Assembly (NCBI RefSeq): GCF_009177065.1
Contig: NZ_WEZF01000007.1
Span: 186,001 to 250,000, forward strand
DNA from: Tautonia marina
Lineage (GTDB): Bacteria; Planctomycetota; Planctomycetia; Isosphaerales; Isosphaeraceae
Length of the DNA: 64,000 nt
Reading direction: 5' to 3'
The position numbers were made by a program, and so were the translations under genes. Below are positions 24,201 through 32,256 of this stretch, piece after piece (within the stretch, counting starts at the first letter, position 1; every line of letters starts with the position of its first letter). Under the pieces are notes generated by a model. That model did not search any database and was not told the DNA's origin. It saw only the letters and a list, made by a program, of their open reading frames with translations.

Positions 24201-27200
24201 TCGCAAAGGGGCCGCCGAGGTCCTCGTCTGGTGCGTCGATTCCGAGGCAATCGATCCGCTTCGCCAGGCCCTTTCCCACGCCGACCTCCACGTGAAATAC
24301 CGGGCCGCGATGGGCCTGGCCCTGCGCGGAGATGCATCGACCGCCCCTCTGATCGACTCGGCCGAGGGAACGAAAGTCCTCAGCCGAGACGACCGTCTGG
24401 CCGCCGCCGTCGCCCTGGGAGATCCGGGTGAAGGGCGAGTTGTGCTGACCCTCGACGACGAAAACGCGGCAATCCGAGATCGCGCCCTGTTGCTCTTGAT
24501 GCTTCGGGAACACCACACCCCCCGAGGCGACGCAGACCGATTGATCGCCGCCCTGTCGAGCCGATCCCCTCGCGTCCGCCTTGTCGCCGCCGATGCCTTG
24601 CAATCCGCCCACGACCGGGCCGCGCTGCTCGCCACCATCACCCGATTGATCAACGACCGTGACGACCAGACCGCCTGGACGATTTCCGAAACCACCGTCA
24701 ACACGCTGGCCGATCTTCTCGTCCTGGCCCCTCCCATCGTCCAGGCCAGGGGAGTGATCCGCCTCCTCCCACTGCTCGGACCGGACGAAAAGGAACAAGC
24801 GGCCTTCGAGCTTGCCTGCACCGCCTTCGCTCAGCGGTTCGGCTCCTCAGTCACCGTCACTCCCGACAACGGCTCGCACGCTCGATCCGATTCGATCCCC
24901 GCCCTCGAACTCCGCGCCCGGGCCTTCGGCGCCTATGTCGGCCTCGTCCGGGAGCAAGCCGCCCCACCCGCGTCGGGCCGATCGAAGAAGCGCCAGGCCA
25001 CCGCCAATCCGGCCGCCGAGGCCGCGATCGTCCGCGTCCGTCGCGCGGCTCTCGACCGGCTTCGATCCCTGGCGATCGACGACCCAAGCCTCGCCGCCGC
25101 CAGTGTTCCGGTCATGCTCCAGGCCCTGGCCGACCCGAACCAGGTGGTCCGATTCACCGCGTTTGACCACCTGCACGCCCTCGGAACCGACTCCACCCTG
25201 CTCGGGGCCGAAGCGCTCGGCGCCGGCCCGACCGATGTGGGCGTTCGTGGCCTCGAACTCCTCAGCGGCAGCAAGGACGATCCGAGCGGCCAATCGGTGC
25301 TTGAGCAGGTGATGATGACCCGCAAGGACAACCTTGCCACCGAGGCCGCTCGCCTGCTCGGCGATCGCCTCGGCCGCGCCGTCGTGGCGACCAGGGCCCT
25401 CGATGCCGCTTCCGAGCCGCTCCGCTTGCTCGCCGTTTCCTGGCTCCGCGAATTTGCCGAGTCCGACCCAAAGGCCCTGACCGCCCTGCGCGGCGCGCTC
25501 GAATCCCGCTTCGCCGCCGTCCGCCGTTCGGCCGCCTTCGCCCTGGCGGAACGGCACGATCCGGCCGCATTCGAGGCACTGGTTCGTCTGCTCAACACCC
25601 TGGTCGAGCCCCGGGACCGGCAGAACGTCATTGCCGCCTTCGACACGCTCGGCGACCCCCGAGCGGCTGGAGTCTTCCTTGACCTCATCGACACCAACGC
25701 CTCCGGCACCGCCTCGGCCGAAGTCCTCATTCCCGCCGCCGCAAAGTTCCGCCGGCCCGACGATTCCTCTCGGCTCCTTGCGTTCATGGAACGGCTCCCC
25801 AAGGCCCGGATGCTTTGCTTCCAGGCCGTCCTGGCAATCAGTGGGTACGACCAGCCCGTCGCCGACCCCCAGGATGAACGCCCCAACGATCGTCGATGGA
25901 TGGAGTCTCAGCACCCGAGGCGAGACGCGATCCTTGCCTCCCTTCTCGATCGCTGCCTCACTCTCGGCGAAACCCGGCTCATCCAGCGAGCCATCACCCC
26001 GGCGCGTTGGGCCCTGGGTTCAGAGGTCAACGAACCGCTCGGCCTCGCCTCCACCCATCCCGAGGAATGGCCCCGCCGCGAGGCGATCGAAGCCCTCGGC
26101 TGGCGGCTTCGCAAGCGCAACGGCCCGGCCGACCCCTTGCTCAAAGCCCTCCAGCATCCCGATCCCGTCACCCAGTTCCTCGCCGCCGAAGGGCTCGCGC
26201 TTGGGGCTCGGACCGAGGGGATCAGCGTCCTGCTCTCCGCCGTCGATTATCTTTCCGACCTCGCGCTCCGCCGCCGGGCCGTCGTCGCCCTCGGCGAGCT
26301 GGAAGACCCGAGAGCCTTCGACCGCATCCTGCAACTGGCCGGCGAATCCGGCCACGCCCTGCAAGATGTCGCCGCCGAGGCCCTCGGTCACCTCGGCCGA
26401 GGGCCCCGATCCGCCGACGTGTTCAAACTGCTCGATCGCCAGAGCCGATCCTCCGGCTCCGTCGCGGCAATGGCCTTGCGAGGACTCCGCTGGCTCGGCA
26501 CCCGCGAGGCCTGGGCTCGGATCCGCGAGGTCGCAAGCACCGAGCACGATCGATCCGACCTCGTCCCAATCGCCCTCGACCTGCTCGCCTTCGACGACGA
26601 GACGGCCACGCGAGACCTCTTGCTTCGGCAGCTCCGCGAAGCCACCTGGCCCGACTACTACATCGCCCTCCGCAGCGCCCGGAACCTGTTCGGCCCCGAG
26701 TCGATCGAGCCTGACGAGGCCGCCGTCCAAAATCCGTTCGACCGGTTCGGTTCGGGCCGGTTCACCTGGTCCGACCTCCAGAAACGCTTCGACATCCCCC
26801 TCGCCGAACCGCTCGAACGACTCCGCGAACACGCCGATCCCGCCCGGCTGTTCGCACTTATTCCCCGTTGCTCAGAAACCAACGCCAAGGCGATCGGTGC
26901 CATCCTGCTTGATCTTCCAGAGCCTCCGCTCACCGAGGCCCGCGCCGCGATCGACTCCGAAAGTGCCCCGGCCGTCGCCACCGCGGCCCACATCCTGGGC
27001 CGGACCAAGGATGCGAAGTCCGGACCGAACCTCGCCAGTGCCCTCTCGCGATGGACCACAATCTGGACCGCGTCCCGCGAAGCGGCCAGGCGGGTCGAAA
27101 CCCGCGTCGCCGGCCCTTGCCGCGACGACGAGGCGCGCCTCCTCGCCACGCTCGCCTGGGCGGCAGGGCGAACCGAATCGGCGGTTGACGAGTTGCTCCA

Positions 27201-27789
27201 GCTCATCGCCTTGGAACTTGCAAGCGATCCCGATCAGACCGATCCGCGCATCCTCCGATCGGCGGTCGAGGCCCTGACGCTGTTCGCATCGCCTCCACCC
27301 GCCGTATTGGACATTCTCGCCACCCTCGCCCGCGAAGGCCCGGCCGACCTCCGGACCCTCGCCACTGATGCCCTCGCCCGGTTCGATCCAAAGCGAGCCT
27401 CGACCATCGCCTCCGACCTGATCGGCGACCCGGTCGGCTTCGACCGCCTCTCGCATCACCTCAGCAATACCCTCGACGGTCCGCTGACCGAAGCGGCCCC
27501 CAACCTGCACGCCCAGGGGGTTGCGCTGCCCCAGCTCGTGGCCCGAGGACACCTCGATCCCCTGGCAACCGTCGCCGTCGATCGTTCCCTGCCCGATGCC
27601 GCCCGTCTCGGAGCCGTCGAGGCCCTGGCCGCCCTCGCCAGCGAATCAGCAGAGGAGCATCTCAGAGCAGTCGGCCTCGATGCCGCCAACGACGAAGCCT
27701 TGCGTAAAGGTGCCTGGCGAGCCCTCCGCCGCTCAAGGCGTCTCCGCGATCGCTCCCGCAATCCCCGACGCCACGAGGTGACGCCATGA
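21268..27789 (+). CDS. giant beta-propeller plus HEAT-repeat protein (retron-associated)
   Basis: 2173 aa from a GTG with AAGGAGG 8 nt upstream, overlapping the previous stop. Residues 1 to about 310 form WD40-like blades (YLTYRGEIRALASSGKWLAF, HEGAVSALRFEPDELRFLSA then GADRKLL, HEDVITRIVWAPGDRFLTGS then RDSTVKTW). From about 320 to the end are dozens of HEAT/PBS-lyase-like repeats (DPDLRLDAARRLGQADHSRV, DERVRVLAFEQLRA, DVRRRGLQLLLAEA). There is a Lys/Ala-rich linker near residue 575. No catalytic motif was seen. It is an adaptor or sensor-like solenoid, coupled by ATGA overlap to the SWIM-WGR gene. It is one of the largest genes in the window. Confidence 0.8.
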   Translation: MSVQETYLTYRGEIRALASSGKWLAFVTEHPEQRPTAVYRLDCESLTLATDPLPTGAKSICLIGDDLWIGGTDGVCYRGSLQGGAPGRSLTIEGGPLSALVPLAENRLAIASGQTLTIADIKKSKPAALQTLDLPAEITCLACDPTGLWLVAGTSKGDVSVFSAEGREDFLLSESSKLHEGAVSALRFEPDELRFLSAGADRKLLSTLARGTLEPEDRGKSNTHEDVITRIVWAPGDRFLTGSRDSTVKTWPRTGGSRPATLKDGVAKVRDLAIVTVHERPRLVIACEDNTLRLVVLDAAGKFGDATARIYDGLARARHELSQSDPRRREAALVSLTEAGDSAAVELLAEHCRADTDPDLRLDAARRLGQADHSRVVPLLEGLLDHPDERVRVLAFEQLRARTDAADFRPIDLALKTDHPEIGRLAVQALEPLARRDEQALDRLLATLDARQWEVRRSAAEALEAIHAPDAPEADLIALGSKHADLRRWALVRLLQRGLLDRSEVATALRRRSDDRDADVRRVAFLLLLHTRPRLLDTLRQRDPDLDRQLNDLATDPGGPGQGGTTEVADSASDPKPKGKARAAKSPKPSKKAASEAVSVTDLDADDLAPLLNASASRSLDTSLRGARGLALLGDPRAFGLLLQLSREADATARVEVCRALAALGDDAARHRLRSLVHDEAPEVRDAAFSALASIDHDAPLLAAEAGLNADHDDVRRRGLQLLLAEARKAPPKSADDPIGRLLVRALNDGSPPIRAEAFKASLNLPVAGGGAGALRFTRQSIHTDVRREVLTEVLAQLAQPWAWDLLLEVFDDPDSELRADAFAAASTKAKGLDVLEAALGARFADVRAKAVAALVKKHSARAHAILARAIDDEDRDVRLAAIDALVSNDARSLLASALAAPHADVRVRAARALARHGDRAALGPLISLAAAPEPTESERLSDWLDLAGLALNGLAELGDAEAVLPVLPLLDSTHPPLRKGAAEVLVWCVDSEAIDPLRQALSHADLHVKYRAAMGLALRGDASTAPLIDSAEGTKVLSRDDRLAAAVALGDPGEGRVVLTLDDENAAIRDRALLLLMLREHHTPRGDADRLIAALSSRSPRVRLVAADALQSAHDRAALLATITRLINDRDDQTAWTISETTVNTLADLLVLAPPIVQARGVIRLLPLLGPDEKEQAAFELACTAFAQRFGSSVTVTPDNGSHARSDSIPALELRARAFGAYVGLVREQAAPPASGRSKKRQATANPAAEAAIVRVRRAALDRLRSLAIDDPSLAAASVPVMLQALADPNQVVRFTAFDHLHALGTDSTLLGAEALGAGPTDVGVRGLELLSGSKDDPSGQSVLEQVMMTRKDNLATEAARLLGDRLGRAVVATRALDAASEPLRLLAVSWLREFAESDPKALTALRGALESRFAAVRRSAAFALAERHDPAAFEALVRLLNTLVEPRDRQNVIAAFDTLGDPRAAGVFLDLIDTNASGTASAEVLIPAAAKFRRPDDSSRLLAFMERLPKARMLCFQAVLAISGYDQPVADPQDERPNDRRWMESQHPRRDAILASLLDRCLTLGETRLIQRAITPARWALGSEVNEPLGLASTHPEEWPRREAIEALGWRLRKRNGPADPLLKALQHPDPVTQFLAAEGLALGARTEGISVLLSAVDYLSDLALRRRAVVALGELEDPRAFDRILQLAGESGHALQDVAAEALGHLGRGPRSADVFKLLDRQSRSSGSVAAMALRGLRWLGTREAWARIREVASTEHDRSDLVPIALDLLAFDDETATRDLLLRQLREATWPDYYIALRSARNLFGPESIEPDEAAVQNPFDRFGSGRFTWSDLQKRFDIPLAEPLERLREHADPARLFALIPRCSETNAKAIGAILLDLPEPPLTEARAAIDSESAPAVATAAHILGRTKDAKSGPNLASALSRWTTIWTASREAARRVETRVAGPCRDDEARLLATLAWAAGRTESAVDELLQLIALELASDPDQTDPRILRSAVEALTLFASPPPAVLDILATLAREGPADLRTLATDALARFDPKRASTIASDLIGDPVGFDRLSHHLSNTLDGPLTEAAPNLHAQGVALPQLVARGHLDPLATVAVDRSLPDAARLGAVEALAALASESAEEHLRAVGLDAANDEALRKGAWRALRRSRRLRDRSRNPRRHEVTP

Positions 27790-29681
27790 GCGACGCCCCC
27801 AACGCTTCCCAGGTCCCGAGCGAGCCTGAGCCCGTCGAGACCGAGATGCCGTCTCACACCGACGTCGATCTCGCCTACGCCGCGCCCAGCACGCTCGTCT
27901 CCGACGACAATCACGCCACGCTCGCCCTTGTCGGCAATCTGAAGCGTCCCGCCGTGCGGTTCGAGGCCAACTTGACCGACCCGCTCCGCTTCCGCGAAGC
28001 AATGGGTGCCCTCTACGCCGTCGTCGGCAGCGATTACCGCTACGTCCCCAAAGACCGCACGGCCTATCTCGCCTACCGACGGATGCGGGCGGAATCGGCC
28101 AACCTCGGCCTCTGGGAAGGGCAGCGGGCTTACTTCTCCTGGCTGATGCGCAATGATCCGCTTGCGTATGTGATCCTCGATCCGGTCGTCTCCGTCCATC
28201 CCGATCAGGTCTTCTTCGAGGTCTTCAGCAAGGACGAAGGGACCTATGCCAAGCTCGGCGTCGATCTCGACGCCTTCGAGCACGACCCCGCCATCACCCC
28301 CCACTGGGGCACCACGAACATCGACTTCAGCGAGGCGCTTCACCTGGGCCTCGAACAACTGCGCAGCGAACGGCCGACCCGCCTGAGGATCGGGCAAGAC
28401 GGGGTCTCCGTCCGCACCGAAGGGACCGGCACGGTCCTGGAGAAATCCATCCGGGTGCCCGATTCCTGGCTCCGCGGGTTCCTCCAGGTCCAGTCGGCCG
28501 CGGCCCTCCCGCGTGACTCCTTCACCCTGAACCCGATCGACCTCTACAACGCCCTGCGTCACCTTCGGATGCACGCCGACCGCAAGGGAAAACGCCGCGG
28601 CCTTCGGATCGAGCTCGTTCCCGGCGAACCCCCACGGCTGGTCCTCGAACCCTGGGAAACCCTCATCCCCTCCTCGGCCGCACCGTATCAGGGCAAAACC
28701 GCCAAGGTCGTCCGGGTCTGGGGACGCCGTCGCCTGTTTCTCCTTCGTCGGTTCCTTCCGCTCGTCGAGGAGGTCGAGGTTCATCTGCTCGGCAGCGGCT
28801 TGCCCAGCTTCTGGGTCCTCCGCGCAGGCCCGTTGACCCTGACCCTCGGCCTAACCGGCTTCACCGCCGCGAACTGGTCGCAGGCCATCCGGTTCGACCT
28901 GCTCCTGCCCCGCAAGACCCAGGACACGACGGCCGAACTCGACCTCGTCCTCGCCCACCTGGCCGATCACTGGAAGGCCGGCGCCGGCGATTTGCTCAAG
29001 GCCACCAAGCTGAAATGGGAAGCCCTGGTCGAGGCCCTTCAACTTGGTTGCCAGCAAGGGCGGATCATGTACGACCTGGCTGCCGACGTCTACCGCCTTC
29101 GCCCCCTGACCGATGCCCCCATCGACCTCACTCGCCTCGAATATCGCAACGCCCGCGAGCGCACCGCGCACGACCTGATCGCCCGCCGAGGGGCCGTGAC
29201 CATCGTCTCCGAGACCCGAATCGCCGCCACCGGCCTTGAGCTGACCGGCCGGGTCGAGGTGGCCGAAGACCGCCGCGAGTATCGACCGGTCCTCCTCCTG
29301 ACCGACGAAGGGCAGGTCGCCAAGGCCGAATGCACCTGCCCATTCTTCCGCCGACAGGGGCTCAAGAACGGTCCATGTGCTCACCTGATCGCCCTTCGGC
29401 TCCTCCACGCCGAGCGCGAAGCGCAACGCCGTCGCGGCCTGACCCCGGCCGAAGCCCTCACCGCCGAGACTCGGGCCTTCAGCCGTCGCGACCCTCAGGG
29501 AGAATCGGTCTATCAACTGGCCCTCGATCGTCAACGCCTCACAATCCACTGGGGCCGTGCCGGTCAGCCGCTCCGCCGCCAGCGCTTGACCTTCAACTCG
29601 ATCGACGACGCACGCCGGGCTTACCTTGCCCGTGTCTCGGAACTCTCGACCGGAGGCTACCTCGATGCCTCCGACAGCTAA
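27786..29681 (+). CDS. SWIM zinc-finger and WGR-domain protein (WHSWIM-like)
   Basis: 631 aa; its ATG overlaps the stop of the giant gene. The SWIM zinc finger is explicit near residues 515-540: AECTCPFFRRQGLKNGPCAH (C-x-C...C-x-H). A C-terminal WGR domain follows near 575-625 (QLALDRQRLTIHWGRAGQPL, RRQRLTFNSIDDARRAYLAR). The region before the SWIM finger looks like a winged helix (REAMGALYAVVGSDYRY, later WEALVEALQLGCQQG). WGR and SWIM domains bind nucleic acids. From memory, retrons with ARM/HEAT partners carry such WHSWIM proteins. The E. coli yeh/molR cluster also combines WGR and SWIM proteins, but no MoxR/VWA genes are present here. Confidence 0.85.
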   Translation: MSDAPNASQVPSEPEPVETEMPSHTDVDLAYAAPSTLVSDDNHATLALVGNLKRPAVRFEANLTDPLRFREAMGALYAVVGSDYRYVPKDRTAYLAYRRMRAESANLGLWEGQRAYFSWLMRNDPLAYVILDPVVSVHPDQVFFEVFSKDEGTYAKLGVDLDAFEHDPAITPHWGTTNIDFSEALHLGLEQLRSERPTRLRIGQDGVSVRTEGTGTVLEKSIRVPDSWLRGFLQVQSAAALPRDSFTLNPIDLYNALRHLRMHADRKGKRRGLRIELVPGEPPRLVLEPWETLIPSSAAPYQGKTAKVVRVWGRRRLFLLRRFLPLVEEVEVHLLGSGLPSFWVLRAGPLTLTLGLTGFTAANWSQAIRFDLLLPRKTQDTTAELDLVLAHLADHWKAGAGDLLKATKLKWEALVEALQLGCQQGRIMYDLAADVYRLRPLTDAPIDLTRLEYRNARERTAHDLIARRGAVTIVSETRIAATGLELTGRVEVAEDRREYRPVLLLTDEGQVAKAECTCPFFRRQGLKNGPCAHLIALRLLHAEREAQRRRGLTPAEALTAETRAFSRRDPQGESVYQLALDRQRLTIHWGRAGQPLRRQRLTFNSIDDARRAYLARVSELSTGGYLDASDS

Positions 29682-29740
29682 ATCGTTTCCCCTGTCCGCA
29701 TAACTTCGATCATCTCTCCTGGTTCGAACCCCGGTGCTCG

Positions 29741-30610
29741 ATGACTGCCGTCCATCGCCCCGTTTTGCTCGACGAAGTCCTCACCTGGCTCGACCCGAAG
29801 CCAGGTGGCGTCTTTGTCGACGCCACGGCCGGCGCCGGGGGGCATTCGGCCGCCCTGGCCAAGCGGGTCGGGGCGGACGGACGTGTCATCAGCTTCGACC
29901 GCGACCCCATGATGCTCGACTTCGCCCGAGATCGCACCAGGGGCCTGCCGGTCACACTCGTCCATTCGGCCTACGACCGGCTCGTCGAGGAGCTTGATTC
30001 GCTCGGCATTGCGCAGGTCGACGGCATTCTGGCCGATCTCGGTTTCGCGTCCGATCAGATGGACACCGGCTCCCGCGGCTTCAGCTTTCAGCGCGAGGGG
30101 CCGCTCGACATGCGCTTCGACCCATCGCAGCCAACCACCGCCGCCACCCTGGTCAACGAACGCTCGGCCGATGAGCTGATCGCCCTGTTCCGCGACCTGG
30201 GAGACGAGCCCCGAGCCCGAGCCATCGCCGACCGCATTGTCGAACGCCGCCACCAAGGGCCCATCACCACCACCGAGGAACTTGCCTCCTTGATCCGAAG
30301 CGTTTACGGCCACCGGCGCGAGCGGATCGATCCGAGTACCCGCGTCTTCCAGGCCCTCCGGATCGCTGTCAACGATGAGCTGTCTCTTCTCGATCGCTTC
30401 CTCGCCGTTGCCCCCGATCGGCTCCGGCTTGGCGGTCGGTTCGTTGTGATCAGCTTTCACTCACTCGAAGATGAACGCGTCAAGGCCGCTTTCCGCGATG
30501 ACGAGCGCCTCCGCCCCTTGACCCGCAAACCCGTCATCGCCAGCGACCGCGAAGTCCGGCAGAATGCCCGCTCCCGCAGCGCCAAGCTCCGCGCCGCCGA
30601 GCGAGCCTGA
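29741..30610 (+). CDS. rsmH: 16S rRNA m4C1402 methyltransferase RsmH
   Basis: 289 aa from the ATG at 29741; earlier in-frame codons run through the previous gene. Motifs are MTAVHRPVLLDEVLTWLDPK, the SAM-binding FVDATAGAGGHSAALAKR, VDGILADLGFASDQMD, GFSFQREGPLDMRFDP, and the closing RVFQALRIAVNDEL and VVISFHSLEDERVK blocks, all typical of RsmH/MraW. It N4-methylates C1402 in the ribosomal P site. Normally rsmH sits in a division/cell-wall cluster. Here it is 59 bp after the SWIM-WGR gene and 65 bp before the RT gene, same strand. Confidence 0.95.
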   Translation: MTAVHRPVLLDEVLTWLDPKPGGVFVDATAGAGGHSAALAKRVGADGRVISFDRDPMMLDFARDRTRGLPVTLVHSAYDRLVEELDSLGIAQVDGILADLGFASDQMDTGSRGFSFQREGPLDMRFDPSQPTTAATLVNERSADELIALFRDLGDEPRARAIADRIVERRHQGPITTTEELASLIRSVYGHRRERIDPSTRVFQALRIAVNDELSLLDRFLAVAPDRLRLGGRFVVISFHSLEDERVKAAFRDDERLRPLTRKPVIASDREVRQNARSRSAKLRAAERA

Positions 30611-30675
30611 CCCCCAATCGTCGCAATCAAGACCACCACCCCATTCCGTGTTCCCCTCCCAAAGGAGAGGCCCCC

Positions 30676-31995
30676 ATGTCCCGAGCCACCGATCTCCTCT
30701 CGCTCTGGCGGGCCATCGAACACGCAGGGGGCATTGACGCCTATGTGAACACGCAGCTTGCCGAACGCGGCTTCCTCGTCGCTCGCCGAGACGTGGACAC
30801 AATGTCCGACCGCGAACGCACCGCCTACAAGAAACAACTTAAGGAAGAAGCCGCCCATCGTCGGGAACTGAAGCGAGAGGCCTGGAAAGCCTATCGCGCC
30901 CGGCACATCGTCCACCTGGGCGAGGGCATCTACTGGAACGATCAGGCGACCAAGGACCCCTGGGACGCTCCCGACGCCGAGGAACGCGCCGCCGAGAACG
31001 AACTGCCTCCGCTCGACTCGCCCCGCGATCTGGCCGAGGCTCTCGGCCTGACGATTTCCCAACTCCGCTGGCTCGCCTTCCACCGCGACGCGGCCACCTC
31101 GATCCACTATCGACGCTTCACCATTCCCAAGCGAGACGGCTCGGAACGAGCCATCTGGGCCCCTTTGCCAACCCTCAAGGCCGCCCAGCACTGGATTCTC
31201 CGCAACATCGCCGAAAAGCTTCCCGTCCACGGCGCGGCGCACGGATTTCTGGCCGGCCGGTCGATTCTGTCCAACGCCAGCAACCATGTCGATTCGGCGC
31301 TGGTCGTGAAAATGGATCTCAAGGATTTCTTTCCCTCGGTCACTTTTCGGCGCGTGAAGGGGATCTTCCGCCGGGCCGGCTACCGCGAGCAGGTGGCAAC
31401 GCTACTCGCCTTGATCTGCACTGAAGCCCCCCGGGAGATCGTCGAGCAAGGCAAGACGACCTACTACGTCGCCCTTGGCCCTCGGGCCTTGCCCCAAGGC
31501 GCACCGACGAGCCCGGCCTTGACCAATACCCTCTGCCTTCGGCTCGATCGCCGGCTCGATGGCCTCGCCCAGTCGCTCGGCTACCGCTACACCCGCTACG
31601 CCGATGACCTGACCTTCAGCCTCCCCCGCAGTCACGAGGGAGACCCGAAGCTCGGCACCTTGCTCGGCAAGGCCCGCCGTGTGGTCGAGTCCGAAGGATT
31701 CACCGTCCGGCTCGAAAAGACCCGCGTCGCCCGCCCCGGCGCCCGTCAGCAGGTCACCGGACTGGTCGTCAACGGCGCGGCTTCCCCTCGCACACCTCGC
31801 ACCCTTCGCCGCCAACTCCGGGCCGCAGTCCACAATCTTCAAACTGGAAAACCTCGGCCCGACGCCGACACGCCCGAACGGCTCGCCGGCCTCATCAGCT
31901 ATGTGGCCATGACCGACCCGACCCTCGGTCAGGCACTTCAAGCCCAGTGGACCAACCCATCAAAACCAACCAGCTCCGATGACTCGCCGAGCTAA
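30676..31995 (+). CDS. retron-type reverse transcriptase
   Basis: 439 aa, ATG with AAAGGAGAGG just upstream. It has an N-terminal extension of about 120 residues with a basic coiled segment (KKQLKEEAAHRRELKREAWK). The RT fold follows: RRFTIPKRDGSERAIWAP, DLKDFFPSVTF (near 213, first catalytic Asp), LPQGAPTSPALTN (near 272), YTRYADDLTFS (near 308, the YADD active site) and QQVTGLVVN (near 361, retron-type VTG motif). No maturase or endonuclease domain. It should convert part of an msr-msd RNA to branched DNA. The flanks (65 bp before, 261 bp after) show no msr-msd of their own. The best candidate lies at 17555-17840. Confidence 0.9.
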   Translation: MSRATDLLSLWRAIEHAGGIDAYVNTQLAERGFLVARRDVDTMSDRERTAYKKQLKEEAAHRRELKREAWKAYRARHIVHLGEGIYWNDQATKDPWDAPDAEERAAENELPPLDSPRDLAEALGLTISQLRWLAFHRDAATSIHYRRFTIPKRDGSERAIWAPLPTLKAAQHWILRNIAEKLPVHGAAHGFLAGRSILSNASNHVDSALVVKMDLKDFFPSVTFRRVKGIFRRAGYREQVATLLALICTEAPREIVEQGKTTYYVALGPRALPQGAPTSPALTNTLCLRLDRRLDGLAQSLGYRYTRYADDLTFSLPRSHEGDPKLGTLLGKARRVVESEGFTVRLEKTRVARPGARQQVTGLVVNGAASPRTPRTLRRQLRAAVHNLQTGKPRPDADTPERLAGLISYVAMTDPTLGQALQAQWTNPSKPTSSDDSPS

Positions 31996-32256
31996 CCGGT
32001 ATGTTCAGGCGCCCCACCTTCCCAATTAAGCAACGGGGACGTCCACATGCCTGCATGTTGGTGACACCAGAATTTCAGTGAATTCCGCTCAAGCTGATTG
32101 AAGGGGCTTGCGTCAACCTTCCGGAGGATGTAGACCTGAAACGTATGTCCCTGCCCTGCCCACGAGACCGTCGAAGATGCCGGTCGGTGCTTCGAGGCGA
32201 AGGCTTGGCCCCGCAGCCTTATCTTGGAGGGCCTCAGAGCCCTCGGAGGCAATCTT

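Noticed and set aside
21325-26832. Many 100-460-codon frames antisense to the giant HEAT gene
   Set aside because: Shadows of the strongly biased codon usage. None has a ribosome-binding site or recognisable motif.
29715-29740. T-arm-like GGTTCGAACCCC before rsmH
   Set aside because: No acceptor, D or anticodon arms fit on either strand. It is a chance match.
31996-32256. Possible msr-msd downstream of the RT
   Set aside because: No long hairpin or complementary end arms were found; only short chance repeats.
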